Below are positions 1 to 11,500 of a DNA stretch of 23,715 bases, piece after piece. Source of the DNA: Phallusia fumigata (taxonomy: Eukaryota > Chordata > Ascidiacea > Phlebobranchia > Ascidiidae). The stretch spans positions 1-23,715 of the forward strand of contig QXVZ01030996.1 of assembly GCA_008931825.1 (NCBI GenBank), read 5' to 3'. The notes beneath the pieces are model-generated. The model was given only the letters and a program-made list of their open reading frames with translations. It was not told the origin of the DNA and did no database searches. Position 1 is the first letter of the stretch. Each line of letters begins with the position of its first letter. A program made the position numbers and the translations under genes.

Positions 1-947
1 CATGCCCTGTGTACAAAATTTTCTTGTTGTATGAGTTTGTAAACTATTTAAAGTTTGGCAAGTATCTTTTGGACTTTTAGCCTCTGTATGCCTCTAGTAG
101 ATTATACCGTACTTTAATTTTGTATTTTGGAACGTTTGTTCAGTTTACGCAATGTAACAGTTTTTCCAAAAAAATAAACATGGACATGACGGTTTAATAT
201 TTCTAGTTTCCGAAAAACAGGACCACTATAAAGTGTAAAAACATGTGAAAACATCACCAATTTGGTCCAAAAACTACAAACCTATTCGGCATCTTTAAAA
301 AGCAAATGGTTTTAACAAGCAAACCGTTTATTATCGGGTAACCTGGACTTTTAAGAAAGAAGTGGTGGAGGTCCAGCAGGTACATTATTACAACGCTCGA
401 GAGCTACAGAAGGGTCGAGGCATACTCACACTTTGCAAGAAATGGAGCAGCAGCAATTGCTACGCTGGTGATAATCATGCAACTGATGTAGCTGTTTCGT
501 CTTCCAACTTGAGTGACCCCGAAGTAAAAAATAACCGACGACAAAATCTCAGCGATAGATGCGTAGAAAATGTTCAGATATCGGTTTCCGCTCAAGTTGT
601 CATTGTTCAAAGCAATTGCGTAATATGTTAGTGAAGCAATGCACCTAAAAATGTGCAGTAATTCAAATGTATGTTAATCGTTCTGTATACTACTTCGGAC
701 ACCCAGATTTATCTTCTAGACTTGTTTAGATCTCTACAGGCATATGTTATACCTGTGACAGCAGACGATTGTAACCGCGATAAAACCACACTTTTTTGTG
801 AAGTTTACACAAAATCTTTTTTTGCCGCCCCTTCTAACACACGTCGTAAGCATATTGCTAAAATGTACAGCACACATGAAATAGCATGCAAACACTTGTC
901 GGTGAAAATACCAATTGTATGAACGTATTTCCATATTATAGTTACCA
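1..947 (-). repeat. Second copy of part of the SLC22 transporter gene (probable alternative haplotype)
   Basis: This segment matches 2395-3338 in the same orientation, at roughly 90% identity with small indels. Bases 1-6 are the first six bases of the copy of transporter exon 8, followed by its splice acceptor. Bases 430-644 are a full copy of exon 7, 215 bp like the original at 2823-3037. The two exon 7 copies differ at three bases, all synonymous third positions, and both keep the flanking splice sites. The copy stops at 947, two bases into the copy of exon 6, and the next base is an 'n' marking a contig join. That ending, together with synonymous-only exon changes and freely diverging introns, fits an unmerged haplotype contig better than a true tandem gene. 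A recent real duplication cannot be excluded from the sequence alone. Confidence 0.85.
430..644 (-). CDS. Exon 7 copy of the SLC22-type transporter (partial gene)
   Basis: This 215-bp internal exon has an acceptor (ttttag on the minus strand) at 645-646 and a gtgagt donor just below 430. It encodes the segment containing LNNDNLSGNRYLNIF and the GRR motif of a major facilitator loop, the same protein as the exon at 2823-3037. The rest of this gene copy lies to the left of the window, except for the six bases of exon 8 at 1-6. There are no stops or frameshifts, so this copy is not visibly decayed. Confidence 0.75.
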
Positions 948-948
948 N

Positions 949-1788
949 TTTGGTAAATTGGAATATCATCAGCGTTCTAATATGTTGGATAATCCAAACA
1001 CACTTACCATGCATAACTGGTAGAACAAATGATGAAAAAACTTTTGCTTGATTTACCAATAAACAAATTGCAGGATTAGAATTATATTTTCAACTCATAG
1101 TAAAACGTTGTGACCAAGTAAAACGTTGTGATCAAGACTTTTGTCAATCTCAGTCCAGCCGCGGGCAATCACGTGAGTATTTTGTCCCTCAACCTCAGTT
1201 AAATGCACACATCCGTTTTTCCTAAATTAACAAAAGCAGGGCGTGAAGGCTTTATAATAATGAACAAAATTGTTTGAAAAAGAACTGGCAGTAATTTGTA
1301 AACTGCAACTTAGTGTTTCCTTGTGTCAAGAAAAAAAAATCAAAATCAAAAATAAAGAGATTTGAAAGGGTTGCAAAAGTTTGTAAATCGATTGAAACAA
1401 CACAATTTAGCAAAACCATGTGTCTTTGCACTTACATGATGCCTCATTTGTCTTTAGATGTTTGTTTTAAGCTAATGGAAATGTTTTGCATCAAGTAAAT
1501 AGTTGTGTTTCTTAAAACCGCTGTAATTTCGTCAGATGAAGTTTGTAAAGATTAGTCCACATATTTGTACAAGTATTGATTACGCAAAACCAAACTTTAG
1601 TCTGTCAAGAAAATGGAACGTTTGTCAAAAATTAGTAACCACCAAAGTTTTTTTCCTGTGTATTTTGAATTTCCGCATATAGATGTACAGGAGTAAAAAT
1701 AAAACAAGCATGTTTGAGCACTGTAGTTTTTTTCTTAGATGTCAAATTGGTTGTCGGCAGCGGAGATCTGTAAATGCAATTTTACAGG
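949..1788. other. Non-coding sequence downstream of the SLC22 gene
   Basis: I see no convincing exon on either strand. Bases 1099-1134 hold two adjacent 18-bp units that differ at one position (agtaaaacgttgtgacca and agtaaaacgttgtgatca). I did not find a clear AATAAA on the minus strand close to the transporter stop, so the 3' UTR end is not located. Confidence 0.5.
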
Positions 1789-4700
1789 TTACAGAACAAG
1801 ATTGGTACATTTTTCTCCTATTTTACCTTTAAGCTTTTTGGCCTCCTCGATCGTTTGTGGCAGTTTTGTTTTTCTAGTTTCGGGTAAAACTAGATAAGAA
1901 AGTGCTGAAATAAAAATCATCACTGCCATGCCGATAGATGGAGCTAATGTGTCACCATTTTCGCCTTTAAAAATATAAATATTTTTTTGGATCTAGTGTA
2001 TAGGTGGCAACAGTACTTGGAACTTCAAACAGTACTTGGAACTTCGAAAATTTTACACTTGTTCATTTATCGAATAATAATGTTATGGAACTTCGACTCC
2101 CCGTAACCTTAAATCTTGTACCAATGGTACCATCAAATAAGACAATGCCCCAAAAATGTTGGATTTCGAAGAGTTTATTGGGACTTAAATAATGAACAAG
2201 TGTAAAATGTTACTAACCTGCAAAAATTAGGAACGGTGCAATCATGCCGCCGATTCGGGATGACGCACTTGATAGAGCAAGCACAGATGTTCTGATGTTG
2301 GTCGGAAACAATTCGCTGTTGTAAAGAAAAAGAACGACGTACGCCACCGTCACCGTCACTTTTGCCAACATGCTAGCTACCATCGCTGCTGTGCCATGCC
2401 CTGTGTACAAAATTTTCTTGTTGTGTGAGTTTGTAAACTATTTAAAGTTAGGCAATTATCTTCTGGACTTTTAGCCTCTGTATGCCTCTAGTAGATTATA
2501 CCGTAGTTTTGTATTTTGGAATGTTTGTTCAGTTTACGCAATGTAACAGTTTTTCCAAAAAAAGAAACATTGACATGACGGTTTAATATTTCTGGTTTCC
2601 AAAAAACAGGACCACTATAAAGTGTAAAAACATGTGAAAACATCACCAATTTGGTGCAAAAAAATTCAAACCTATTCGGCATCTTAAAAAGTAAATAGTT
2701 TTAAGAAGCACACGGTTTATTATCGGGTAACCTGGACTTTTAAGAAAGAAGTGGGAGGGGAGGGTCCAGCAGGTACATTATTACAGCGCTCGAGAGCTAC
2801 AGAAGGGTCGAGGCATACTCACACTTTGCAAGAAATGGAGCAGCAGCAATTGCTACGCTGGTGATAATCATGCAACTGATGTAGCTGTTTCGTCTTCCAA
2901 CTTGAGTGACCCCGAAGTAAAAAATAACCGACGACAAAATCTCAGCGATAGATGCGTAGAAAATATTGAGATATCGGTTTCCGCTCAAGTTGTCATTGTT
3001 CAAAGCAATTGCGTAATATGTAAGTGAAGCAATGCACCTATAAATATGTGGGATGCAGTAACTTAAATGTATGCTAATCATTCTGTATACTACTTCGGAC
3101 ACCCAGATTTATCTTCTAGACTTGTTCTCTACAAACATTTATATATGTGACAGCAGAAAATAGTAACCGCGAAAAAAACCACACTTTTATGTGAAGTTTA
3201 CATAAAATCGTTTTTACCCGCCCCTTCTAACACACGTTGTAATATTGCTAAAATGTACAGCACACATTAAATAGCATGCAAACACTTCGTCGGTGAAAAT
3301 ACCAACTGTATGAACGTATTTCCATATTATAGTTACCATGACAACAAAACAATTCCAAGTCGACCTATGAGACTTAATTCTCTGCTCATTTGTGACATTG
3401 TTGACCACACTGTGGCAGAGGAAGTTTTTTCTTCCAATTTTTCTTCGATCAATGATAGACTGGCTGCTGAGTTTTGTCGACCGTTGTACTTTGCAATCTT
3501 AAGTAGAACTTTCTCGGCTCGGTCTCTTTGACCTGTAGCTAACAACCATGTGGGGGTTTCGTCGATCAACCTGAGTTTTACACGATTTATTAATGTTGAA
3601 AATATTTTCCTAGTTAGCTTAAGTGTAGGAAGGTTGTAGTTGTAAACTAACCAATAATAAGGAATGTAAAGAATACCAAAAACGCCACCAAACGCAAGAA
3701 ACCATCTCCAGCTCAGGAATAGATAAGTTAATAAGGCTACTACCACGTAACCAATTGAGTAGCCCAATACAATACAAAAGTTAGCCAATCCCCGCTTTTT
3801 AATGCTCACCATTTCAGAAGCTGCAGAAAAGAAAAAACAATAAATTTGATACAAAAAAGGACTCAAGTAACTTTAATTTGGTGTTATTTAGGGTTTTCGT
3901 TACCTAGTATGTATACAGGTCGAGTTACAAAAATGAAAAAAGTTGTAGAATTATGGTGACTTAGTTAAAACAAGCGATTGTTGAAACGTTTGCAAAACAA
4001 TGATTTTACTCTCTGACAGTTGTGTTTTAAAAAAAGCTTTTCTTCAAGTTTGTGTATTGCGTTCCATAACAAAAGTGGCCCTGTAAAACTTTCCATGTTT
4101 TGTGCAACTGACTTTAAGTTTTTAAGTACATTTTAATGGTATAACTCTTACATTGTGGTGATTGTTGAACACCCGGTTGTAACAATTTTGACATTAAATT
4201 TGGCTGCTTTTAAATAAATTTATGACAAACCTATTACAACTGCCACTTCGTAGTTTGCAATTGCACAAATTCCGGCTAAGAAAAGAAACACTGCGTACAT
4301 GACAATATTGGTGGCAAAACTTGTAACCGCTGAAAGAACAAACTGTAATGCTGTGAAAATCAGAAATCCAATACGCCGGCCAAACCTAAAAGTAAGGTAA
4401 AAAATGTCGCAAACTAACGTGAACTCAATACCTTTATAATGCTGTTATCGGTACAGAAAGCAAAGAAATAGCATTGCGAGAATTATCTACACTTCATTTT
4501 TAATGTACAAACTACACTACGACATGAATTGCAACTGCTTCGTACCAACCTATCAGACACATATCCGCCAAACATGCTTCCAAACATTTTTCCACCCATG
4601 AACATTGACGTTGCCAGTGGCTTTAACCAAGCTTTTCCACAGATTAATTGAAACTAAATAAGATCAGAACAAGTACATATAATTTACACCCAGGGTTTTG

Positions 4701-5600
4701 AAAGCTTATTGTTACCATATTGAATGTCTAAAAACAAAAACTTGCGTTTAAAGCACATGAACAAAATAGTTACATTTATTTATTTCTCTAACAAAATCAC
4801 TAAATTATATCAGCACATAAAACTAACCAACGATCAAATACTTTTATGCAACGGGGTGACTATTGTACTCGAAACAAATGCTTACCTCAGAAACTGCTGT
4901 GTGAATATTTCCTTCAAAATTATATGTTTTGCATTGGTGAATTTGATCGTTTTTGGCATCTGTAATATTGCCTGTAAAAAACGGATTACCCTTAAGAGAG
5001 AACACGATATTTTTTTCAAATTTACAAATTTAAATAATATTAAGCGAAACGTGGTATAATTACGAAATGTTCTTCGGCTTGCAGCCATTGTTGATTATCG
5101 TTTTGCGTAACAGATTGTTTTACAAATTCCCGCCAAGCTATGTTTCACAAATAGGCAAATATAGCGTTCACCCAAATGTTTGTGTGCACAAGGTAATGTC
5201 GCTCAAAGCTCTATGCGTTACCGTTGTATGTAGATGTGTTTCGATAAAAGCATTCGTTCACTTCAATCGCCGAATGATTTTTTTCAAGTTGGTACGATGT
5301 ATTTGATTGATTCTGTAAAATAAACTGATTCTATGGCATTTGAAGTGGTATTTGTTTTTACATCGTAGGTTAGCATACAATATTTTATCTTAAAAACGTC
5401 GTTATTTTAACTTACTGTCCAAGGCAAATACTTACCACTATGCTTGTGTTCATATCAGATGAACAGTAGAAGTTGGGAGTGTAGTGAGTGGAGAGAAATT
5501 GCAAGGTGCTAAAAGCATTTGGAAGGGAACTGAACAGAAGTAACAGTAATAGTCGCTTTTCGTACCTTCCGAATTCCGCCTCATTGTTACTTGTTTCCAT
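1789..5600 (-). CDS. SLC22-family (organic cation/anion-type) membrane transporter, complete
   Basis: Nine exons, in transcript order: 5600-5436, 4990-4886, 4653-4550, 4385-4231, 3820-3652, 3570-3337, 3037-2823, 2400-2218, 1964-1789. Every junction has GT-AG ends and matching phase. The total is 1506 nt, giving 501 residues plus TAA, slightly short for SLC22. Visible family marks are an FGRYEKRL start before the first membrane helix, the facilitator motif GGYVSDRFGRR (119-129), the loop after helix 6 reading YYWLIDETPTWLL (around 231-243, family ESPRWLL), a second GRR, an ELFPTNIRT stretch, SRIGGMIAP, and a C-terminal VLPETRKTKLPQTIEEA. The first extracellular loop is short, with three cysteines (46, 75, 95) and N-glycosylation sites at N51 and N63. 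The protein should have twelve membrane helices and move organic ions or other small solutes across the plasma membrane. The substrate cannot be told. Exon 2's acceptor was chosen at 4990 because only that one keeps frame with exon 1; a second AG lies at 4972. Confidence 0.92.
2011..2048. repeat. Two-unit 19-bp tandem repeat in SLC22 intron 8
   Basis: Two adjacent units (cagtacttggaacttcaaa and cagtacttggaacttcgaa) differ at one base. They directly abut the inverted-repeat element that begins at 2050. Confidence 0.8.
2050..2208. mobile_element. Candidate small MITE with 18-bp terminal inverted repeats
   Basis: The left end, attttacacttgttcatt (2050-2067), is the exact reverse complement of the right end, 2191-2208. 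The 159-bp interior has no credible coding frame. The element lies in the last intron of the transporter and leaves its splice sites intact. I see no clear target-site duplication, so the family and even the mobile nature are inferred from the inverted ends and size. Confidence 0.5.
3571..3651 (-). other. 81-bp stop-free, in-frame intron of the SLC22 gene
   Basis: This intron has a gttagt donor and a cag acceptor on the minus strand. Its length is 27 codons and it has no stop in the gene's frame, so a retained intron would be translated. Splicing it out restores the conserved ...YYW/LIDETPTWLL junction, which is why I treat it as an intron. Confidence 0.8.
4991..5435 (-). other. SLC22 intron 1
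   Basis: This 445-bp intron has a gtaagt donor next to 5436 and a pyrimidine-rich acceptor (ctctcttaag) next to 4990. The open frames seen on both strands here do not resemble any exon of this gene and look like chance. Confidence 0.65.
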
Positions 5601-5611
5601 TACATTTAACT
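5601..5611 (-). other. Splice acceptor just upstream of the SLC22 start codon
   Basis: On the minus strand, ttatttatttag sits at the upstream side, followed by a nine-base leader (5609-5601) and then the ATG at 5600. Either a 5' UTR intron ends here or this is a spliced-leader trans-splice site, a process known in Ciona. A gtaagt donor at 5656 could define a 47-bp UTR intron. Joining those two ends does not extend the protein frame, so the ATG at 5600 stands. Confidence 0.45.
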
Positions 5612-7944
5612 AAATAAATAAGAAAACCTCTGTAAAACAAGGTGTTTTGGACTTACTTGGACCTAAACCTCCGGGGTCTGCTTGAAAATTATTCTCACAT
5701 ATCTTATTGACGTAATACACGCACAAACCCTGTTGGTACAAATCTAACAAAATTTTTATTCTAAACGCTAGTTTCGCTTCTTCGCGCTGCATCAGTTTAG
5801 TTCCGATATGTATTAGTCTGTTTTTTTGTATATTTTTGCATCTTTTCTGTCGCCTGTGGCTATAACCGTTCACCGCAATCGATTGCCGAAAGTTTTCTCG
5901 AAAAATTTAACTTTCATTTTGGCAGCTGTGACATATGCAATCCGCTTTTCGTCTGTGCAGAAACATATGTTTTCTACTCACCTCTACAATAACATGGAGT
6001 TCGAATTCAGAGCTGCTTCTGTTTAATCAACCTCCTAACTAACGTTGGAACACTTTTGAAACAAGCAAGCTTAAATTTATCTGGCAAAAGACATTGTTGT
6101 TGTTGATATTGTCACCAAAAATGCTATCCGATGCAACAAATGATGATAAATTAGTGCGACGTTTAAAGTTGAGGTAAGCGACTTAACAGCCGACTCTACA
6201 AGTAGATTGATTTGTTTTTGCTTAAAACTGACGGTGTTAAGATCCGAAATTTTTGAAACGAACAAGACGAACTATTTTAAACATTATAAATTCTAAAAAC
6301 CATGTTATCCTACCTTTTCACGTTGCACGTTACGGCTGTGTTACTGGCTAACTAGCTGTTAAGTATTCGAGCTGTTAACATTTGCTGCACACTCACTACA
6401 CACTTAGTTACAGGAAAAAATATTTCCTGTGGTTCCATTTGTATGCAGCTGAAATATGGTGTGTTCGGAAAAAAAGAGGAAAAAGTCTGGTTCCAAGTAA
6501 AATGCGCGCCACTCCAGCTTATACTTTTGCCTTGGTAACTCCTCTTTGATCTGTATGTTTGACGTCTCAGCGTAGTGGTGATAATAATGCATTATTTATA
6601 AGTTACGTAATTTGTTTAACTGTAAAATTGTTAACTTTAAATTTCGGAAGTTAAAGTACAGCAAACGTCAGATACCAATAATTTTTTAGCAAGGTTTTTG
6701 TTACGTGGGTTTGTGCACTATCAACAAAAGGTATTTCTGGATTGTTCCAATCCGGGCTTCAATACGTTAGCATTAAAAACAACGGTTTGTCTCGTTTGCG
6801 TGAAAAACAGTTCTGTGGTTTGCACAAACGCCACAGCCTATAAGCTGTTGCAATAAGGTTTTCCACCATTGGAATTATCAATGTTCGACAACACACAAGA
6901 AAAGTAAACTGTCTGTTTTAAGGACCAAGGCGGCACGATTGCATGCGTAAACTCTTTCTAAACATTTGTAAAAAATTTTTCGACTAGTGGTATAACCTTT
7001 CTCAGATGTTCCACTTCGTTGGGGTTCAGTGGTACAGACATAACCTCAGTATGCACATCACTGAACACAAGCGAATAAAATATTCTGGTATGCCAGCACA
7101 TAGAGACGGATTAAAGGGCAAGGAGGGAGAAAATGGAGCAAATCCCCTACCCCAAAAGGGCTTCCAAGAGACAAGAAAGGAGGGGTAACAACGTTTTTGC
7201 ACCTTTGACGCAACGTATTTGGGATCTTTCGTACGATCTAACCTTATATTGGTCTGAAAAACAATTGTACATAACCCAAAATGTTCAAAAAAACATAGAA
7301 TCCGAAACATTCGATTCCAAGTCTATAACGGGTAATAGGAACCGACGTATTTTCCGCATCGGGGTCTAAACATCCACGCCATTAGCACTTCCTGTCGCAG
7401 CACAATTTTTAGACACAAAAGTGCCGTTACAGCATCGATATTACAAATAATATTTGGCTGCACGTTTAAAGTCACAACAAACTGTAATAACACAAAGGCG
7501 TAAAACGTGTTGGGGTATCTCCATGTGGATGGTTTTTTGCAGCAAAAGCGAAAAATTAGGTCCACGTTAATCATGCAACCTGCCCTCATTTGTGGTGGCA
7601 TCGCAGGGCGCAAAAATAGTAGTTGCCGTGCTGATTTGTGCTGTTTTTACACCCCTTGCACGTAATGATAATCTCACGCCCGGCGTTGTCTAGACGTTGA
7701 AAGGAAATTGACACTTGTAATATACATAAAATCGGTGTACTGTTACCTACAATCCTGTGTGAGATTTTGCCAAAAGTAAAAACAAAGACTTGGATTCTAC
7801 ATTCTGGATTCGAAGTAACGATTTCAGATTAGCCAGCTATTCTACAATGTTCATTCCTTCTACAATCTTAATCCTTAAAACTTGATTATAACTAAAACAT
7901 GTTTTTGTCACAAAACAATGAATACTTATAAGTTCACTTATGAA

Positions 7945-8251
7945 CTGCAGACAGTGCACACTTTTTCGACCTGTGATGTCCCATCAGTGCAGCTGGTGAC
8001 AGGACATCGGCCGTTTAGGCTAGTGTAGCCAAATTACGGCACTCCTGTTTGTTGACAGTAACATGCTGAAAAACCATACCTCACGTCATCTGTTCGATGC
8101 CACAACTGGGCATAAACTACAGAGATCTGGCTACACAACGGCCAAGCAACTGCTTGGGAACCAAAGGGATCGGCTTGGTGTCACTTCATCAAAATAAAAG
8201 CAAAAAGCCATGCGAGACCTTACAGGTCGAAACAGTGCGCACTGTCTGCAG
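7945..8251. mobile_element. Foldback / MITE-like element with 30-bp inverted ends
   Basis: Bases 7945-7974 and the reverse complement of 8222-8251 match at 28 of 30 positions (ctgcagacagtgc...cgacctgt). Further inside, ggccg...gtagcc near 8009-8031 is partly mirrored by ggctacacaacggcc near 8129. The right arm contains the perfect palindrome acagtgcgcactgt at 8232-8245. There is no transposase frame, so this would be a non-autonomous element. No target-site duplication was identified by eye. Confidence 0.55.
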
Positions 8252-8283
8252 CTCACAAAATCATATTGGCTTTTTGCTTTTAT
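8194..8283. repeat. Perfect 17-bp inverted repeat (hairpin)
   Basis: ataaaagcaaaaagcca at 8194-8210 is the exact reverse complement of 8267-8283, separated by 56 bases. It straddles the right arm of the foldback element, so transcribed RNA could form nested stems here. Confidence 0.8.
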
Positions 8284-8540
8284 AATGAATACCTTCCTTG
8301 TAAGAAATAATTTTATTTTGCAATTTCATTGGAAATATCAACTGAAAGCAAACTATTGTGTAAACGATTATAATATTTCAATACCATTGCAACAAGCAAC
8401 TTGTCGCCTAATTTACCCGTTGATATTTATGCCCACAGGGCAAAATTACTGAAGCGAGGAATTACTTCCGGTCGATATTTTGAGGCGTCGTTATGATTGT
8501 TGCTGGCGAGTAACAATGTGCCAGTTTTGTCGAGCAAGAA

Positions 8541-11500
8541 ATGGAGTCACTGAGAAGATTGGTTGGCAGAATCATCTTGTTGACGTTATTTTCCAATGTC
8601 GAGTCTCTTTCAAGGGTATGTTTATGGGTTGCAAATTGTAACTGGCAATGCATACCATAACTTGGTTTGCAGCATCTGCTTGTTGTCGGTATTTTCTTGT
8701 CTGTCAAATATCTTGAAGGGGAAACTGGTGGGTTACAAACTTTACTGGCAAAACAAACCTTAAAGTTACCGTCTTGGTTTCAAACAAAACTTTCTGAAGG
8801 CTGTTCTAACAACGTTAATATATATTAGTGGTTGCCATAGAAATGTTGACCGATCAGAACCCGAGAGGTGCCTCTGTGTAATGGTTTCTGCACTTGACAA
8901 TGGCATTATTTTTTTGACAACTTCACAATGCAACTAAAAACCTATGACCCTAAATTTGTAGCAAGGTTTGTACAATTATACCCAGTATTATTAAGCTCTT
9001 GTAAAGGACATAGTCCTACATCTTGGCTTTAAGGAAGCAATAAACAGGAAATGACGTACAGAAACAAGCGTCAGATCGTTTTCGAAAATAAGACGTTGGA
9101 TTGTTTACTCCCGGCGCTTGTAAAGAACGTAAAACGTGTAAAGGGCCTCAATCTTGAACAAATCATTTGAAGACTGACTTTACGAAATCATTTAAAGTGA
9201 CTTCCAAATAGACATTTCAATTCTGGTCGGCATTAAAGCATTAATTTGCACACTATAATAGCTTTGATTCTATCTATATTGTCGATGTATGAAAAGTGCA
9301 GCCTATTGTCCAGTAAACATTATTCGTGTGTCTTAAATCTACGCGATTTATGTTCAGTATAAACTGTTGATTGACGTTGATCGTCCCATACAAATCACTC
9401 ATCCCTTATCACCTTCTGTTGCGTCTGGAATGACAATTTTTCAGTATGGGTGGATCAACTATTTTAAGTAAGTGCTGACAAGTCTATTAATGTTAATTAT
9501 ATATGGCAGAAAAGGAATGCCGAAAGTATATTGCAAAATACACAACAACAAGCGTCAAAATACTAAAATAACAAAGAAACAACACATGTTGGTTGTAACT
9601 ACTTGGTATAGTGTTTCTCTGGTAAGCAAACTTAAACGATATAACCTAATCTTTGGTGCAAAACTGAATTTTTGTTTCCTTTTTTTAAAGCGACACAAAG
9701 TTTGTTAAGTTGGCCCAAGCGCTGGGTCCTATGTATTATCGAGTGGGTGGAACAAAGGAGGATGTGGTTCATTTCGAGACAGACCAGGAAGAGTCCAACG
9801 ATTCGCCACATCGTGCTTACGCGAAGAAGCAGACAATTATCGGTATTTATCTTACTACTATATGCAGTTTTTCAGTCGTTATACCAGATACGGCAGTGTT
9901 TAAACACTGTACAATTGCAGTTTCCTTGCAACTTCTAACAAAAACTATAATAAAGAAAGAATGTTTTCACAGTTTTTTGACCATTTTAGATGATTTGACT
10001 GACAAATGTCAAACGCAGCCAAGAAACCAAGTAGAATTTGACAGGCACAGGGATTGGGCCGAAACCCAAGTACTAAACAGTCGTGAAATCAAAAGGCGAT
10101 TAGGAGCTCATCGTCCTATGCAACCAATTACACTGTCACGTAAGTTTAAAACCAACTCTATATTTTGCTCGGTGCAAGATGCGGAGGCCATACAATCCAG
10201 CATTTTATTTTCTACATTTATATGATTACATCAGATTTTCGGCTACGTAACGTCGTACTAAGCAGTAGTTTAGTACAAACGCAATCGTGTTTTTGTTTAA
10301 AATATACCATATCGGTGACATACTAACTTATTTTAGCTAAAGAATGGAAACAATTGAATGAATTTTGTCAATGTGTCGGATGGAAGCTGATTTTCGGACT
10401 GAGCATCCAATATCGCGACGGACAGAAATGGAATTCGTCAAACGCGCAGAAGTTACTTGATTACACAAAAAACAGATACCATGTGAATTGGGAACTCGGC
10501 AACGGTAAGACACATTTAAGTCTGTTTCGGACTAATATTTAAATCAACAATGTCGGCATCGTGGGCTACAAAGAGATTGCGGATTCGTAAGGTGAAAAAG
10601 CCTTTGTTTTCTCGGTCGTATTGAATCAATAGTCAGAAAATTACCTGGGAATATCTGATAATCTTGTGACCAAATTAGAACCAAACTCGTACCGTCACAA
10701 GAACGAAACAGCGCTGACAGCTAAGCAGATCGCTGATGGTTTTAATAAACTGCACCAGATACTCTCTACTTCCTCCTGGTGGCAAACATCAGAGGTATTT
10801 GGTCCTGATCTTAACAGGGTTGGAACGAAGAGCGCCGGACAATATTTACAGACGTATGTGTTTGAAGTTTATTTGCAAACTTAAATACTATTGTATGTAG
10901 CCGATCAGCACAACGTACATTAAATATTGTTTTCCAACTTTTTTAATCTACTATTACCTGATGAAACACGGCATTTTCCGCTTTGTTTGACCCGACCACC
11001 GTCATGTGATTTTTGGAAACAAATCGTTTGAAAAATTAGCACACATGAAAGTCGTGCAATAAAGCTGCATGATTTCATTATATCACCACCCAGCCTCCCA
11101 TGCTCCTTGCATTCTGCGTAAGTAACAACATTGTTTCAGAGACTCGTACCGTCACAAAATTTTTTAATCGTAAAAGATTAAATTAGGACTCTATTAAGAT
11201 TTGAATAACACTAAAAATGTTGTGAGACCTGATTTGATTTGAAGCTCTAACTACCAGAGGCTTGGGATCCCACTTATAACCGGTGTCATTAACTTTACTG
11301 GCGACTGATAAGACTTCGGTTATACCCAACACTCGATTCTGTTCACAAATAAACGAATTATTCCTAATTATTGTTTTGCGTTAGAACAGTTGACGATTTT
11401 GACTATACGGGCCATCAAAATTTTGCTTGCGTGTTAAATGCGACCAACGCGACGCCTTTTAAGCTCAATGTAATAATTGACTATGAGTAAGTTAAATAAC

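Larger units (their letters stand above)
5612..8540. other. Intergenic region between SLC22 and heparanase (divergent genes)
   Basis: This 2.9-kb stretch separates the 5' ends of two genes pointing away from each other, so it should contain both promoters. I found no TATA box or motif I would defend. Two minus-strand open frames (7026-7310 and 7323-7613) have no recognisable domain and no supporting splice pattern. The only clear structure is the foldback element at 7945-8283. Confidence 0.55.

Noticed and set aside
4724..5306. Plus-strand open frames opposite SLC22 exons 2 and 3
   Set aside because: They are antisense shadows in AT-rich intron sequence with no family resemblance.
5657..5873. 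Minus-strand frame upstream of SLC22 as an N-terminal coding exon
   Set aside because: Joined at the gtaagt donor to the acceptor at 5610, it does not keep frame with the ATG at 5600. At most it is 5' UTR.
7026..7613. Two minus-strand open frames of 94 and 96 codons as genes
   Set aside because: No domain, signal or splice pattern supports them, and their composition is not convincingly protein-like. They may be repeat-derived.
8673..8827. Open frame after an AG in heparanase intron 1, containing [14 protein letters not shown], as heparanase exon 2
   Set aside because: It superficially resembles the family's N-terminal strand, but its only sensible donor gives phase 1, which does not fit exon 3. 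The exon at 9358-9467 fits both phase and alignment better.
9445..9467. A 23-bp microexon reading YGWINYF, using the AG at 9441-9444
   Set aside because: The phase would work, but the longer exon from 9358 keeps the same frame open and adds the family-like [12 protein letters not shown] segment.
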